Below the pieces are notes generated by a model that was not told the origin of the DNA, did not search any database, and saw nothing but the letters and a program-made list of their open reading frames with translations. This document shows positions 1 to 10,323 of a DNA stretch of 64,000 nt, piece after piece. The stretch spans positions 3,162,001-3,226,000 of the forward strand of contig OZ220465.1 in the NCBI GenBank assembly GCA_965115815.1, in the 5' to 3' direction. The translations under genes and the position numbers were made by a program. Source of the DNA: VXPW01 sp965115815. Its GTDB lineage: Bacteria; Pseudomonadota; Alphaproteobacteria; TMED109. How positions within the stretch are numbered: position 1 is the first letter of the stretch; the number at the start of each line of letters is the position of its first letter.

Positions 1-935
1 ATGCCGCCGTCGGCGACGTCGACCAGCCGCGTCAGCTGTCCTTCGGGGATGAAGAACCGGACTTCGAGCACAGCCGTGTCGACCAGGCGAGCCAGACGTT
101 CCCCCGCCCGAACCTGCTGGCCGAGATCCCCGGACACCTGCGCGAGATGGCCGTCGAAGGCGGCCCGGATCCGGGTGTCGCGCAGCGCCCGCCGGCTTCG
201 CGCCTCCGCCGCGCGCAGACGCTCGAGCAGCGCTTCCTGCTGGGCGATCCGGGCCTCGGCGGAGGCCGCCTGCTGCCGTCGCTGCACCAGTTCGGTGTCC
301 GCCGACGCCAGCCTGGATTCGGCCGATTCCAGGGTGCGGCGGGCACTCACGTTCTGCCGGGACAGGGCGGACTGGCGCTCGTACTCCGTTCGGGCCAGGC
401 CGCGCCGTCGCTCGGCGAGATCCACCAGCTCGACCTGGTGCCGTGCGGTCTCGCGACTTTCGGCCAGCCGCGCTGCGGCTTCCCGCACGGACGCGGCGCT
501 CTCCTCGACCCGCTGCTCGTACTCGAACGGATCCAGCTCCACGAGCAGGTCCCCGGCCGCCACCGGTGCGCCGTTGGCGAACCGTTCGGAGACCCGCAGG
601 ATGGCCCCCCCGACCCGGGCGCGGACATCGGCGGTGCGTCGGGCCACCACTTCGCCGTAGGCGGTCAGCGTCGACCGGTACTCGCCGGCCTCGGCCACGA
701 CCACGGCGACCGGCATCGGGGGTCGGGCGAGATCCAGCGTTTCCGGAGGGGTTCGGGCCCGCACCAGCACCATGAAGGCGGCGATGCCGGCCGCGAGGAC
801 CCCGACGAACTGCACGCCGTGCCAGCCGCGCCGCAATCCGCGCCGGAACCGGCCGCGCGCCTCCGCCGGCGCGCCGGGAACGGCCGCGCGCGCCGGGCGC
901 CGGGCGCCGGGCGCGGAGCCTTCGGACCCGGTCAC
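1..935 (-). CDS. RND/HlyD-type periplasmic adaptor (membrane fusion protein), 3' end outside window
   Basis: Reads on the minus strand from a GTG at 935 through base 1 without a stop, giving 311 codons and a truncated C-terminus. There is an Arg-rich cytoplasmic start, one membrane segment at about residues 43-58 (VGVLAAGIAAFMVLV), a biotinyl-lipoyl-like part at about 92-137 (YGEVVARRTADVRARV...), a long Ala/Glu/Arg coiled coil at about 140-240, then the second lipoyl half and the beginning of the beta-barrel (EVRFFIPEGQLTRLVDVADGG). This is the architecture of adaptors that link an inner-membrane pump to an outer-membrane channel. The pump gene would be expected beyond the left edge. The start is not certain because no strong Shine-Dalgarno precedes the GTG, but no upstream in-frame start is better. 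Substrate is unknown. Confidence 0.85.
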   Translation of the reverse strand, partial: MTGSEGSAPGARRPARAAVPGAPAEARGRFRRGLRRGWHGVQFVGVLAAGIAAFMVLVRARTPPETLDLARPPMPVAVVVAEAGEYRSTLTAYGEVVARRTADVRARVGGAILRVSERFANGAPVAAGDLLVELDPFEYEQRVEESAASVREAAARLAESRETARHQVELVDLAERRRGLARTEYERQSALSRQNVSARRTLESAESRLASADTELVQRRQQAASAEARIAQQEALLERLRAAEARSRRALRDTRIRAAFDGHLAQVSGDLGQQVRAGERLARLVDTAVLEVRFFIPEGQLTRLVDVADGG

Positions 936-1103
936 AGCCGGGCGGCGACCGGCCGCATCAGCCGGCGTCTTCCGACGAACGCACCCAACCCCCACGTCTC
1001 CGCTCTTCCGCCCGACGCCGCCGCAACCGAGGCCGCGGGCGGCTCCCAGCATACCGCGCGTTCGGTGCCCGGTTCCACCGCAGGCGTCGGGCAGCCCGCG
1101 CCA

Positions 1104-1712
1104 TCAGAGGCCGCCCGCAAGGGTGCCGGGGCCTCCCAGCACCAAGAGGAGCCGCATGGCGAGTGCCTTGGAATACTCGGTCGCGGCCGCGGCGTACCAC
1201 GCCCACGACCGGCTGCCCGACCCGCCTCCCGGGCCCGGCACCGGGTACGGAACCACCTCGAGATCCGGGGCCAGGTACCGAAACAGGAGCAGGCTGCGCG
1301 GCAGGTGCACGTCGCTGGTCACCAGCACCGCCCGGGCAATGCCCCGCTGCCGGGCCCAGTGCCGGCTCTCCACGGCGTTGCCCACCGTATCGGCGGCGGC
1401 ACGGCCCAGGTCCACCCGGGGCACGATGGCGGGCGGCACGACCAGATCGACGGCGCGGACCCCCGCCCCCACCCCGGATACCAGCAGGCGCACGTCCGGA
1501 TGGTCCTCCAGCAACCGGAACCCGGCGGCCACCCGTCCGTCGCCGCCGGTGAGCACGATGACGCCGTCGAACCCGGTCTCGAGGGCGCGGGGGATCGGCA
1601 CGCGCTGCACGAAATCCTGCAGGCCCACCGCCCAGGCCAGGACGCACGAGCCCGCCACGGCGAAGGGAATCGCCCGGACCACGTGTCGATAGCGCGTCAG
1701 CTCGAACTCCAC
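1104..1712 (-). CDS. YdcF/SanA/ElyC-family protein (DUF218)
   Basis: 202 aa if started at the GTG at 1712, which has GGAG about 7 nt upstream; the same frame is open to 1814. A hydrophobic stretch near the N-terminus (AIPFAVAGSCVLAWAVG) suggests a membrane anchor. The DUF218 pattern follows: VIVLTGGDGRVAAGF, an Asn-containing helix (AADTVGNAVESRHWARQ) and VLVTSDVHLPRS, equivalent to the family's LVTSxxHxxR block. Family members are linked to envelope or vancomycin-permeability phenotypes and some bind SAM, but no reaction is established. It lies upstream of the adaptor gene on the same strand with a 168-bp gap, so cotranscription is possible but unproven. Confidence 0.85.
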   Translation of the reverse strand: MEFELTRYRHVVRAIPFAVAGSCVLAWAVGLQDFVQRVPIPRALETGFDGVIVLTGGDGRVAAGFRLLEDHPDVRLLVSGVGAGVRAVDLVVPPAIVPRVDLGRAAADTVGNAVESRHWARQRGIARAVLVTSDVHLPRSLLLFRYLAPDLEVVPYPVPGPGGGSGSRSWAWYAAAATEYSKALAMRLLLVLGGPGTLAGGL

Positions 1713-1992
1713 CCCGTCTCCGCGGCCGCTCCCGCGGCGGAGCGCCGGGGGCCGGGCGATCCCGCTGCCCCGCGCCGCGTACCGTTCCGCATGCAGCCTG
1801 CGTTCGTTGCGCACGCAAGTATAGGCGTCCCGCGCGCCGCCGTCGCACGCCCGCCCCCGGTCCCGGGGTGCCGGCCCGCCCCGCCGTCCGGCGGACTTCC
1901 GGCCGCCCTTCCCGACGCGGCCGCCCGTGTGCTACCCTGCGGGCCCGCGTTCGCGCGATCCCTGCCGATTGCATCCACAAGCGAGATCTCCC

Positions 1993-2193
1993 TTGCAGGT
2001 AGTGGTACGAGACAACAATGTCGATCAGGCGCTGAAGGCGCTCAAGAAGAAACTTCAGCGCGAAGGCCTGTACCGGGAAATGAAGAAGCGTCGGGCGTAC
2101 GAGAAGCCCTCCGAACGGCGCGCCCGAGAGAAGTCCGAAGCCGTGCGCCGCTGGCGGAAGCTGCAGCGCAAGCTGGCCGCGCGCGAGACCTGA
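1993..2193 (+). CDS. rpsU: 30S ribosomal protein S21
   Basis: 66 aa from a TTG at 1993. The frame is open further upstream, but S21 homology begins exactly here (QVVVRDNNVDQALKALKKKL), so TTG is the likely start. The Lys/Arg-rich protein (REGLYREMKKRRAYEKPSE, RRWRKLQRKLA) has the usual S21 length. S21 sits near the anti-Shine-Dalgarno region of the 30S subunit and helps initiation. The gene stands alone, convergent with thiE 34 bp downstream. The rare start codon and weak upstream Shine-Dalgarno may reduce translation; that is an inference. Confidence 0.93.
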   Translation: MQVVVRDNNVDQALKALKKKLQREGLYREMKKRRAYEKPSERRAREKSEAVRRWRKLQRKLAARET

Positions 2194-2227
2194 CCCGGCG
2201 GCGACGGCGCGGGACCGGGCGGATCCG

Positions 2228-2911
2228 TCAGCTGGGTGCGCGCACCGGCCGGGCGGCAGGCGCGGCGCCCAGTGCCCGGTGGAAGGCGGCGACGGCGGCG
2301 CCCGCGCCGTCCGGATGGTTCCAGACCGCCGACACCGCGGCCACGCAGGCCGCTCCGGCCGCGGCCAGCGGGCCGCAGTTGTCCGGAGTGATCCCGCCGA
2401 CGGCCACCGCGGGCACGACCGTCGCCAGGTTCCAGTCGGCCAGCAGGGAGACCTCGGGCCGGGCCCGCGGCTTCTTGGTCGCCGTCGGGTAGAACGCCCC
2501 GAACGCCACGTAGTCCGCGTCCGCCCGCGCGGCCGCTTCCATCGCGGCATGCCGGGAGCCGTAGCAGCTGACGCCGAGGATCCGGTCCGGCCCGATCCGG
2601 GACCGGGCCGCCACGGCCGGCAGATCCTCCGCTCCCACATGCAGGCCGTCGGCATCCGTCGCGTGCACGAGATGGGCCCGATCGTTCAGCACCAGCGGGA
2701 TGCCGCGCTTCCGGCACCGGGGCAGCAGCTCCGCCATCGCCGCCGCCACGGCCGGATCGTCGGCCTCCTTCATCCGCAGCTGGACGCAGGCCACCGGTCC
2801 GCCCGCCAGCGCCTCGTCGAACTCCGGGAGGAACGTCTCGAGATCGAAGGCCGGCGGCGTGATCAGATACAGCCGGCAGGACGGTTCCGCGCGCCCGGTT
2901 CCGGTCAGCAT
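2228..2911 (-). CDS. thiE: Thiamine-phosphate synthase
   Basis: 227 aa. ThiE joins HMP-PP and the thiazole phosphate carboxylate to make thiamine phosphate. Expected TIM-barrel motifs are all present: VQLRMKEAD for pyrophosphate-side binding, LNDRAHLVHATDADGLHVG (compare VNDRxDLAxxxxADGVHLG), GVSCYGSRHA, DYVAFGAFYPTATKK (compare GPIFPTxTK) and AVGGITPDN. The length is normal. The ATG overlaps the end of the upstream aldolase gene by 7 nt, so the gene is translated with the glycolytic operon. The thiamine and transketolase (TPP-dependent) link in one operon is notable, and such clustering is common in alphaproteobacteria. Confidence 0.92.
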   Translation of the reverse strand: MLTGTGRAEPSCRLYLITPPAFDLETFLPEFDEALAGGPVACVQLRMKEADDPAVAAAMAELLPRCRKRGIPLVLNDRAHLVHATDADGLHVGAEDLPAVAARSRIGPDRILGVSCYGSRHAAMEAAARADADYVAFGAFYPTATKKPRARPEVSLLADWNLATVVPAVAVGGITPDNCGPLAAAGAACVAAVSAVWNHPDGAGAAVAAFHRALGAAPAARPVRAPS

Positions 2912-3825
2912 GCCGCCCGGTAGAGATCCGCGATCTCACCGAGGAGCGCCACCGCGTCCGCCTCCGCTCTCTGGAAGCTGTTGCGGCCGATGATCGAGCC
3001 GTAGGCGCCGCCCCGGGCGATTGCGCCCACTTCCGCCAGGATGGCGTCCCGCCCCTTCGCCGCGCCGCCGGAGAACACCACGATCCGCCGCCCGGCAAAG
3101 GCGGCCTGCATCACGTGCCGGACGCGGTCGGACAGGGTCCCGGACGGCACGCCGTGCTCGGCGTAGACCGCGGCGGCTTCCTGCTGCGCCAGACGCGCCG
3201 TCGGCGGCTTCACCTTGATGATGTGGGCGCCCATCAGGGCCGCGAGCTGCGCGGCGTAGGCGGTCACGTCGAGCGCCGTCTCGTCCTCCCGGGTCAGCGC
3301 GCCGCCGCGCGGATACGACCAGACGACGGTCGGCATGCCCTGGGCCCGCGCCGCGCGAATGATCTCCCGCAGTTCTTCCATCATGTCGTACTGGGCCTCG
3401 GCGCCGGGGTACATCGTGAAGCCCACGGCCGTGCACCGAAGTTCGACGGCATCCTCCACCGAAGCGGTCCGGGCCTGGTCCCGGACCGTCGACCAGCTCG
3501 TGCCGCCGTTGAGCTTCAGGATGAGCGGGATCCGCCCGGCAAAGGTGTCGGCGCCGGCCCGGAGCAGGCCCAGCGGAGCCGCGAACGCGTTCACCCGGGC
3601 CGCCAGCGCGAGCCGGAAGTGATAGTGCGGATCGTACCCGTCCGGATTGGGTGCGAACGACCGGCCCGGCCCGTGCTCGAAACCCTGGTCGACCGGCAGG
3701 ATCACGACCCGGCCGGTTCCGCCGAGGGCTCCGTGCATGAGAATTCGGCCCAGGCTTTCGCGCAGGCGCGGCGTTTCTCCCTCGTAGTAGCCGAGGATTC
3801 GTTTCACGGCAGGCGTTTCGTGCAT
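2905..3825 (-). CDS. Class I fructose-bisphosphate aldolase (FbaB/DhnA type)
   Basis: 306 aa. It cleaves fructose-1,6-bisphosphate to DHAP and glyceraldehyde-3-phosphate via a Schiff base. The protein has the archaeal/FbaB-type signature LPVDQGFEHGPGRSFAPNP at about residues 43-61, LKLNGGTSW at about 104-112, and AHIIKVKPP, where K204 is the probable Schiff-base lysine. The later GGAAKGRDAIL and GAYGSIIGRNSFQR are phosphate-binding loops. It overlaps thiE by 7 nt and follows pgk by 31 bp, so it is part of the tkt-gap-pgk-aldolase-thiE operon. This is not the zinc-dependent class II enzyme. Confidence 0.9.
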   Translation of the reverse strand: MHETPAVKRILGYYEGETPRLRESLGRILMHGALGGTGRVVILPVDQGFEHGPGRSFAPNPDGYDPHYHFRLALAARVNAFAAPLGLLRAGADTFAGRIPLILKLNGGTSWSTVRDQARTASVEDAVELRCTAVGFTMYPGAEAQYDMMEELREIIRAARAQGMPTVVWSYPRGGALTREDETALDVTAYAAQLAALMGAHIIKVKPPTARLAQQEAAAVYAEHGVPSGTLSDRVRHVMQAAFAGRRIVVFSGGAAKGRDAILAEVGAIARGGAYGSIIGRNSFQRAEADAVALLGEIADLYRAAC

Positions 3826-3856
3826 GGGAGCGGGTTCCGCGGGATAATCGAAGCAA

Positions 3857-5043
3857 TCAGGCAGCGAGCGGCAGGAGGCCGGGCAGGGTCCGCCCCTCGA
3901 TCCACCGGAGGAAGGCGCTGCCGGCGACCGAGACGTAGCTGAACCCCCCGCCCAGCGACAACCGGTTGAGCGCGGCCGCCGTGTCGCCGCCGCCCGCGAC
4001 GGAGGTGAGCGCGCCGCCCCGGGTCAGCACGGCCGCGGTCCGGCCGACGACCGCGGTCCCCTGATCGAACGGGGGCACCTCGTACCGTCCCAGCGGTCCG
4101 CTCCAGAGCAGGGTCCGCACACTCGCCAGCCGGTTGCCGAAGAGGTCGCGCGTCGCGGGCCCGATGTCCAGGACCTGCTGCTCCCCCCGCACCCGATCCA
4201 CATCGACGACCGACGGCTCGGCATCGGGTCCGGTCGCGACCACGACGTCCGTCGGGAGCAGCAGCTCGCAGGCGGCGTGCGCAGCGGCGTCCATGACCCC
4301 GCGGGCCTCGTCCAGCATCCCGGTTTCCACCCGCGAACGGCCGAGATCCAGTCCCCGGGCCGCGAGGAAGGTATTGGCCATCGCCCCTCCGACCGCCAGC
4401 GAATCGACCTGCGCCACCAGCGCGCGCAGGGCGACGATCTTGGAGGATACCTTGGCGCCGCCGACCACGGCCATCACGTCGCCGTCGTCCGCATCCAGCA
4501 CGCGCCGCAGCATGTCCACCTCGGTCTCGAGCGCCCGTCCCGCGACGGCCTCGAGGTGCCGGGGCACCCCGACGACCGAGGCGTGCGCGCGGTGGGCAAC
4601 GGAAAACGCGTCGTTCACGTAGGCATCGCCGACCCGGGCCAAGGCGGCCGCGAACGCCGGATCGTTGGCTTCCTCGCCGGGATGGAAGCGGAGATTCTCC
4701 AGGAGCGCGATGCCGCCCGGCTGCAGGCCCCGGGACACGGACTCGATCGTCTCCCCCACGCAGTCGCCCAGCAGCGCGATCTCCTCCACCCCCAGCGCGT
4801 CGCCGAGAGGCTCGACCAGCCGGGTCATCGACAGTTCCGGATCCACCGTGCCGCCGGGCCGGCCGAGATGCGAAGCCAGAATCACCCGGGCGCCCCGGGT
4901 CACGAGGGCGGCGACCGTGGGTTTCAACCGCTCGATGCGGGCGGCATCCAGCAGCGCGCCGTTCCCGTCGACCGCGACATTGAGATCGCACCGGACGAGC
5001 GCCCGGCGCTCCGCCCACGCCACGGAATCGAGCGGTCGGAGCT

Positions 5044-5047
<4 letters not shown>
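3857..5047 (-). CDS. pgk: Phosphoglycerate kinase
   Basis: 396 aa from a GTG at 5047 that overlaps the gap stop codon (GTGA, 4 nt), indicating translational coupling; the open frame upstream of this is only a shadow of gap. It transfers phosphate between 1,3-bisphosphoglycerate and ADP. Signatures in order: VRCDLNVAVDG, ILASHLGRPGG, LLENLRFHPGEEANDPAFA, DAYVNDAFSVAHRAHAS, VVGGAKVSSKI, GGAMANTFLAARG and VAGGGDTAAAL near the C-terminus. The usual FSTGGGAS-like element is replaced by GGGDTAAALNRLSLGGGFSYVS, which is normal for PGK. The length matches the family. Confidence 0.96.
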
Positions 5048-6040
<993 letters not shown>

Positions 6041-6063
<23 letters not shown>

Positions 6064-8071
6064 CGCCTCCTCCTCCCCGGCCGCGGCCCAGCCGCGCCCG
6101 CACCCGGTCGGCCACGGCCTCGGCCGTGATCCCGAAATGCCGGAACAGATCGGACGCCGGAGCCGAGGCTCCGAACCCCGTCATTCCGACGAACTCCCCG
6201 TCGCGACCCAGCCAGCGGGTCCAGCCGAACCGCGCGGCCGCCTCGATTCCGACCCGCAGCACGTCGCCGCCGAGGACCTGCTCGCGGTAGGCGGCGTCCT
6301 GGGCGGCGAACAGTTCCCAGCAGGGCAGCGACACCACCCGGGCCGGAATGCCGTCCCCCGCCAAGAGGTCCGATGCCGCCAGCGCAACCGAAACTTCCGA
6401 CCCGGAGGCGATCAGCACCGCTTCGGCCGGCCGCGCATCGCGCAGCACGTATCCGCCCCGGCGCGCCGTGCAGTCCGGGCCCGTGGCCGTCCGCACCGTC
6501 GGCACGCTCTGCCGGGTCAGCGCCAGGACCGACGGACCGGTGGCGTGTTCCAGCGCGAGACGCCAGCACTCCGCGGTTTCCACGGCATCGGCCGGGCGCA
6601 GGACCCGCAGGTTGGGAATCGCCCGGAGCGCGGCCAGATGCTCCACGGGCTGATGGGTCGGACCGTCCTCGCCGAGCCCGATCGAATCGTGCGTCGCCAC
6701 GTGGATGACCCGGATCCCCATGAGCGCCGCCAGGCGAAGGGCCGGGCGGGCATGGTCGGAAAACACGAGGAACGTGCCGCCGTACGGGATCAGTCCGCCG
6801 TGGAGCGCGATGCCGTTCATGCAGGCCGCCATGCCCAGTTCGCGCGCCCCCCAGTGGATGTAGCGACCGGCATAGCGTTCCGGCCCGACCGGCTCCTGCG
6901 CCGCCGCCCGGGTGCCGTTGGAGTCGGTGAGGTCGGCCGAACCGCCCACCAGTTCCGGAAGATCCCGCGCCAGTTCGTTCAGCACGGCCTGGCTGGCCTT
7001 GCGGGTGGCCCAGGCGGGCGCCGTCGCCGAAAAGTGCCGCACCAGCCCGGCGACGGTCGTCTCGACCCCGGCGGGCAGGCCTCCCGCCCACGCCTCCGAC
7101 AGGGTCCGCGCGGCCGCGCCCCCGGTGGCGTGCCGGGCCTCCCAGGCGGCGCGCGCGCGCCGGCCGCGTCGGCCTGCGGCCCGCCAGTGGGCCGCCACGT
7201 CGTCGGGAATCGCGAACGGCGCGTGCGGCCAGTCGAGCGCGGCCCGGACGCCCGCCACCTCCTCGGCGCCGAGCGGGGCGCCGTGCGCGCGCGCGGTTCC
7301 CGCCTTCGTCGGAGCCCCCATCCCGATGGTCGTCCGGCAGCAGACCAGCGAGGGGCGCGGGTCGGCGGCGACGGCGGTCAGGGCCCGGTCCACGGCCCCG
7401 GCGTCGTGCCCGTCCACCGACTGGGTGTGCCAGCCGAGCGCCGCAAATCGGGCCGGATAGTCGTCGGACATGGCGAGGTCGGTCGGGCCGTCGATCGAGA
7501 TGCCGTTGTCGTCCAGCAGGACGGTCAGCCGCCCGAGCCGCAGGTGGCCGGCCAGACTCGCCGCCTCGTGGCTGATTCCCTCCATCATGCAGCCGTCGCC
7601 GGCGATCACCCAGGTGCGGTGGTCGACCAGGCCGTCGCCGAAGCGGGCGTTGAGCATGCGCTCGGCAAGCGCCATCCCGACCGCGTTGGCCAGTCCCTGG
7701 CCGAGCGGACCGGTGGTGGTTTCGACGCCCCGGCCGTGCCCGTACTCGGGGTGGCCGGCCGCACGGCTCCCGAGCTGTCGAAAGCGCCGCAGCTGGTCGA
7801 GCGGAAAATCGGCGTACCCGGTGAGATGCAACAGGGCGAACAACAGCATCGACCCGTGACCGGCGGACAGCACGAACCGGTCGCGGTCCGGCCATTCCGG
7901 GCAGTCGGGGTCGAACCGGAGGTGTCGGGCGAAGAGCACCGTGGCCACGTCGGCCATGCCCATGGGCATGCCCGGGTGCCCGGACGCCGCCTGCTCGACG
8001 GCGTCCATCGCGAGCGCGCGCACCGCGTTGGCCATGCTGCGGTACGCGGCGGGAGAAGGGGTCTCGGACAA
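6041..8071 (-). CDS. tkt: Transketolase
   Basis: 676 aa if begun at the TTG at 8071 (SETPSPAAYRSMANAVRAL...). The ATG at 8035 (MANAVRALAMDAVEQ...) would give 664 aa and aligns closely with the start of E. coli TktA, so either is possible; upstream codons in the same open frame are not supported. It is TPP-dependent: SGHPGMPMGMADVATVLF, TTGPLGQGLANAVGMAL, the GDG-N motif GDGCMMEGISHEAASLAGH, and the pyrimidine domain (FSDHARPALRLAALM, THDSIGLGEDGPTHQPVE). It moves two-carbon units in the pentose-phosphate pathway and heads the tkt-gap-pgk-aldolase-thiE operon. Confidence 0.95.
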
Positions 8072-8302
8072 GCCGGTATCCGGAGGCGCAGCCAAGTCGT
8101 CGGGGATCCGAGCCGGCAGGCACCGGCAGACCGCACCATGCGGCCCGCGTCGCGAATCGTCAACCGCCCGGCCGAAGGCCGGCACGCACCGGCCCGGCGG
8201 GCACCCGCCCTCCCCGCCGCTCCGGACCGCCGCCCGCCCGCACCGACGATCCCGTCCCGGACGGCCCGACGGTCCCAACAGGCCGGGTTTCGGCCGGCCG
8301 CA

Positions 8303-8776
8303 TCACGAGCCGAGCACCTCGGTCAACCGGCATCCGCATGACATCAGCCGGACGGCCTCCGAGTGTCCCTGAAAGGCGATGCGATTCTGCGGTTTTCGCA
8401 ACGCTGCCCGTTCCAGCTTGTGGATGCTTCCGCACACGGCCGTGGGGCGAAAGGAGGGCCGAAGCTCTCGGGGAACCAGCCGTTCCGCTGCTTCCGCCCC
8501 GGCGCGGAGCTGCCGGACGACCGCGCTCGCCCGCAAGGCGCCTCTTTTCAGTTCCAGCGGCGCCACCCATCCGGCCTCCCTCGGCACACCCTCGGCGACG
8601 AACAGGTAGTCGCAGCTCGGGCCGTCGCCTCGAACCGGCGCGTCACGCTTGTCGAAATCGATGATCAATCGTTCCCTAGGCGCATCCCTCAGCGACACGG
8701 TGCAGCCGTTCCTCCCAATTCGGGAAACCAGGCATTCCGGATCGCTTCTGCCGCGAACCGATTCGACGAGCCCCAT
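8303..8776 (-). CDS. Small PD-(D/E)XK-like protein coupled to an AAA ATPase
   Basis: 157 aa from the ATG at 8776, which shares one base with the stop of the upstream ATPase (TGATG), so the two are translationally coupled. No named family is recognised. A short core, CDYLFVAEGVPREAGWVAP then LELKRGA, gives an acidic residue (D57) on one strand and an E75-x-K77 pair on the next, the spacing expected of a PD-(D/E)XK nuclease fold. A second acidic patch, LIIDFDKRDAP, precedes it. The gene contains no membrane segment. Its role is inferred from context only: a small effector paired with an ATPase, as in two-gene defence modules. A non-nuclease partner protein is also possible. Confidence 0.55.
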   Translation of the reverse strand: MGLVESVRGRSDPECLVSRIGRNGCTVSLRDAPRERLIIDFDKRDAPVRGDGPSCDYLFVAEGVPREAGWVAPLELKRGALRASAVVRQLRAGAEAAERLVPRELRPSFRPTAVCGSIHKLERAALRKPQNRIAFQGHSEAVRLMSCGCRLTEVLGS

Positions 8777-10323
8777 CAACCCGGATCCCGGCTCTGTCCG
8801 GAAAGGTCCGCCCAGTCATTGTGCAGCGCCGCGGCGACCTCGCCGAAACCCGTCGGATACAGCCCGGATTCGTCCAGTGGGATTTCCCGCACGACCGACC
8901 CCCGGGGGCGCTCCTTCGGTTCGAACAGCCATACCCCTACATCGCGTGCGGACAGGGAGGTCCGGCCTTCGGGCAGCTCCGCTCCGGCCTCGGGGAGGCC
9001 GGAGCGGCCCACGAGATTGGCCAGTTTCTCCAGCACCCATTCGCTGTGCGTGGTGACGACCACCCGGACGCCGGCCTGCACGAGCGCTGCGATTTCCTCC
9101 GTCAACTGCACTTGCATGGCCGGATGCAGATGCGATTCCGGCTCCTCGATGATCAGCAGGTTTCCCGCCTCGACCCTGTGACGCAGGTACAACACTACCG
9201 GCGCGAGTTCGGATACCATGGAGGAAGCGTTGGCTAGGGAGAGGCTCTCCTTCCAGCCTTCGGGGCTGTAGGTGAAATGGGGATAGCCGACGGCTTTCGA
9301 CTTCTCGACGCGGATCGACCCCTTGAGAATCGCCGTCTCGATCCCGGCGCCGAGGCTGCGGGAGGACTTGGACCTGCGCCGAACGCCGGGCCGCTGACCC
9401 AAGGCAATCAGTTCTTCCAGAAAATCCGCCAGCACGCCCGAAAGCACGGGCGTGCGCGCAGCCGGTCGAACCCCCGCCATTGCCGCACTGCCGATCAGCG
9501 CGCTGACCACCACATGGTGGGCGTGCATGACGCCCGTGCGGTCGGCGGGAAGATAAAAGGCTCCTCCGGCGAGAGGGCCGACGGTCAGCGGATGAAGCGC
9601 GATCGCCAAGGCTTCCAGCAACTCGAACCTGTACGCGTCGCGCAATTCCCCGCTCCACCCGCTGTGGCGAACGCTTCGAATTCCGGCGAGGGCATCGAAC
9701 AACCATGGAGAACGGTCCGTCCCGATTCGGTCGGCAGGCCATTTTGCGTCTTCGGGGATCGTGATCCGGAACTTCGCCTGCCGCGCTTCGATCCTGAAAT
9801 CCTGCACGACCGCGGCCGCCCCGCCGCGATGACGAATCCGGATTCCAACTCCGGCTCCTCCCTGCGCGCCCCTGCGGATCAGCGCCGCGGACTCTTCGAT
9901 GCCGAAGCACCGGCGGATTTCCTCGTCCAAATGACCGCCGCGTCGGTCGTAACCCCTGCTGAGCACCCTGGTGATCGAAGCCGGAAGGGCGAGCCTCTCC
10001 GCCGCTGACGGTTGCCCGCCGCGGTCCGTGATCCGCTTCAAGAATTCGACAGCCGCATCCATGATCGGTTCCGAAGGATCCTCGAAATCGCCAAGGTGCC
10101 ACGATCGGAATCTTCCTCCGAGATAACTCGGCCCGAATACCTGCGCGCTCCAGAGCCGGTGCAGCGCGTAGATGAGAATGGCAAGATAGGACTTTCCGGT
10201 GTTGCTGGGTCCGACCAGAACCGTCAACGGCCGCAGGTCGAGCGTGGCCTCGATGATGGGACCGAAATCCCTGATCTCGAGCTCGAGGCGGTCTTGCGCG
10301 GGAGGAGCCTCGGTGGGGTTCAT
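8776..10323 (-). CDS. AAA/ABC-type ATPase (OLD-like, no TOPRIM domain)
   Basis: 515 aa from ATG 10323 (a GTG at 10350 is an alternative). The N-terminus is the recF/SMC-like pattern LEIRDFGPIIEATLDLRPL with Walker A GPSNTGKS at 38-45. Walker B is LLIIEEPESHLHP at 389-401, followed by an H-loop (VVVTTHSEWVLEKL). The middle carries a degenerate ABC signature (LANASSMVSEL). After Walker B the protein ends within about 115 residues, so there is no room for the TOPRIM nuclease found in OLD proteins. It is the first gene of a two-gene unit with the small PD-(D/E)XK-like protein. Such ATPase plus small-effector pairs are often anti-phage or mobile-element genes; that function is inferred. Confidence 0.75.
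   Translation of the reverse strand: MNPTEAPPAQDRLELEIRDFGPIIEATLDLRPLTVLVGPSNTGKSYLAILIYALHRLWSAQVFGPSYLGGRFRSWHLGDFEDPSEPIMDAAVEFLKRITDRGGQPSAAERLALPASITRVLSRGYDRRGGHLDEEIRRCFGIEESAALIRRGAQGGAGVGIRIRHRGGAAAVVQDFRIEARQAKFRITIPEDAKWPADRIGTDRSPWLFDALAGIRSVRHSGWSGELRDAYRFELLEALAIALHPLTVGPLAGGAFYLPADRTGVMHAHHVVVSALIGSAAMAGVRPAARTPVLSGVLADFLEELIALGQRPGVRRRSKSSRSLGAGIETAILKGSIRVEKSKAVGYPHFTYSPEGWKESLSLANASSMVSELAPVVLYLRHRVEAGNLLIIEEPESHLHPAMQVQLTEEIAALVQAGVRVVVTTHSEWVLEKLANLVGRSGLPEAGAELPEGRTSLSARDVGVWLFEPKERPRGSVVREIPLDESGLYPTGFGEVAAALHNDWADLSGQSRDPG

Noticed and set aside
932..1120. A 62-codon minus-strand frame ending at the adaptor start
   Set aside because: No motif or ribosome binding site, and low-complexity Ala/Gly sequence; probably the leader of the adaptor gene.
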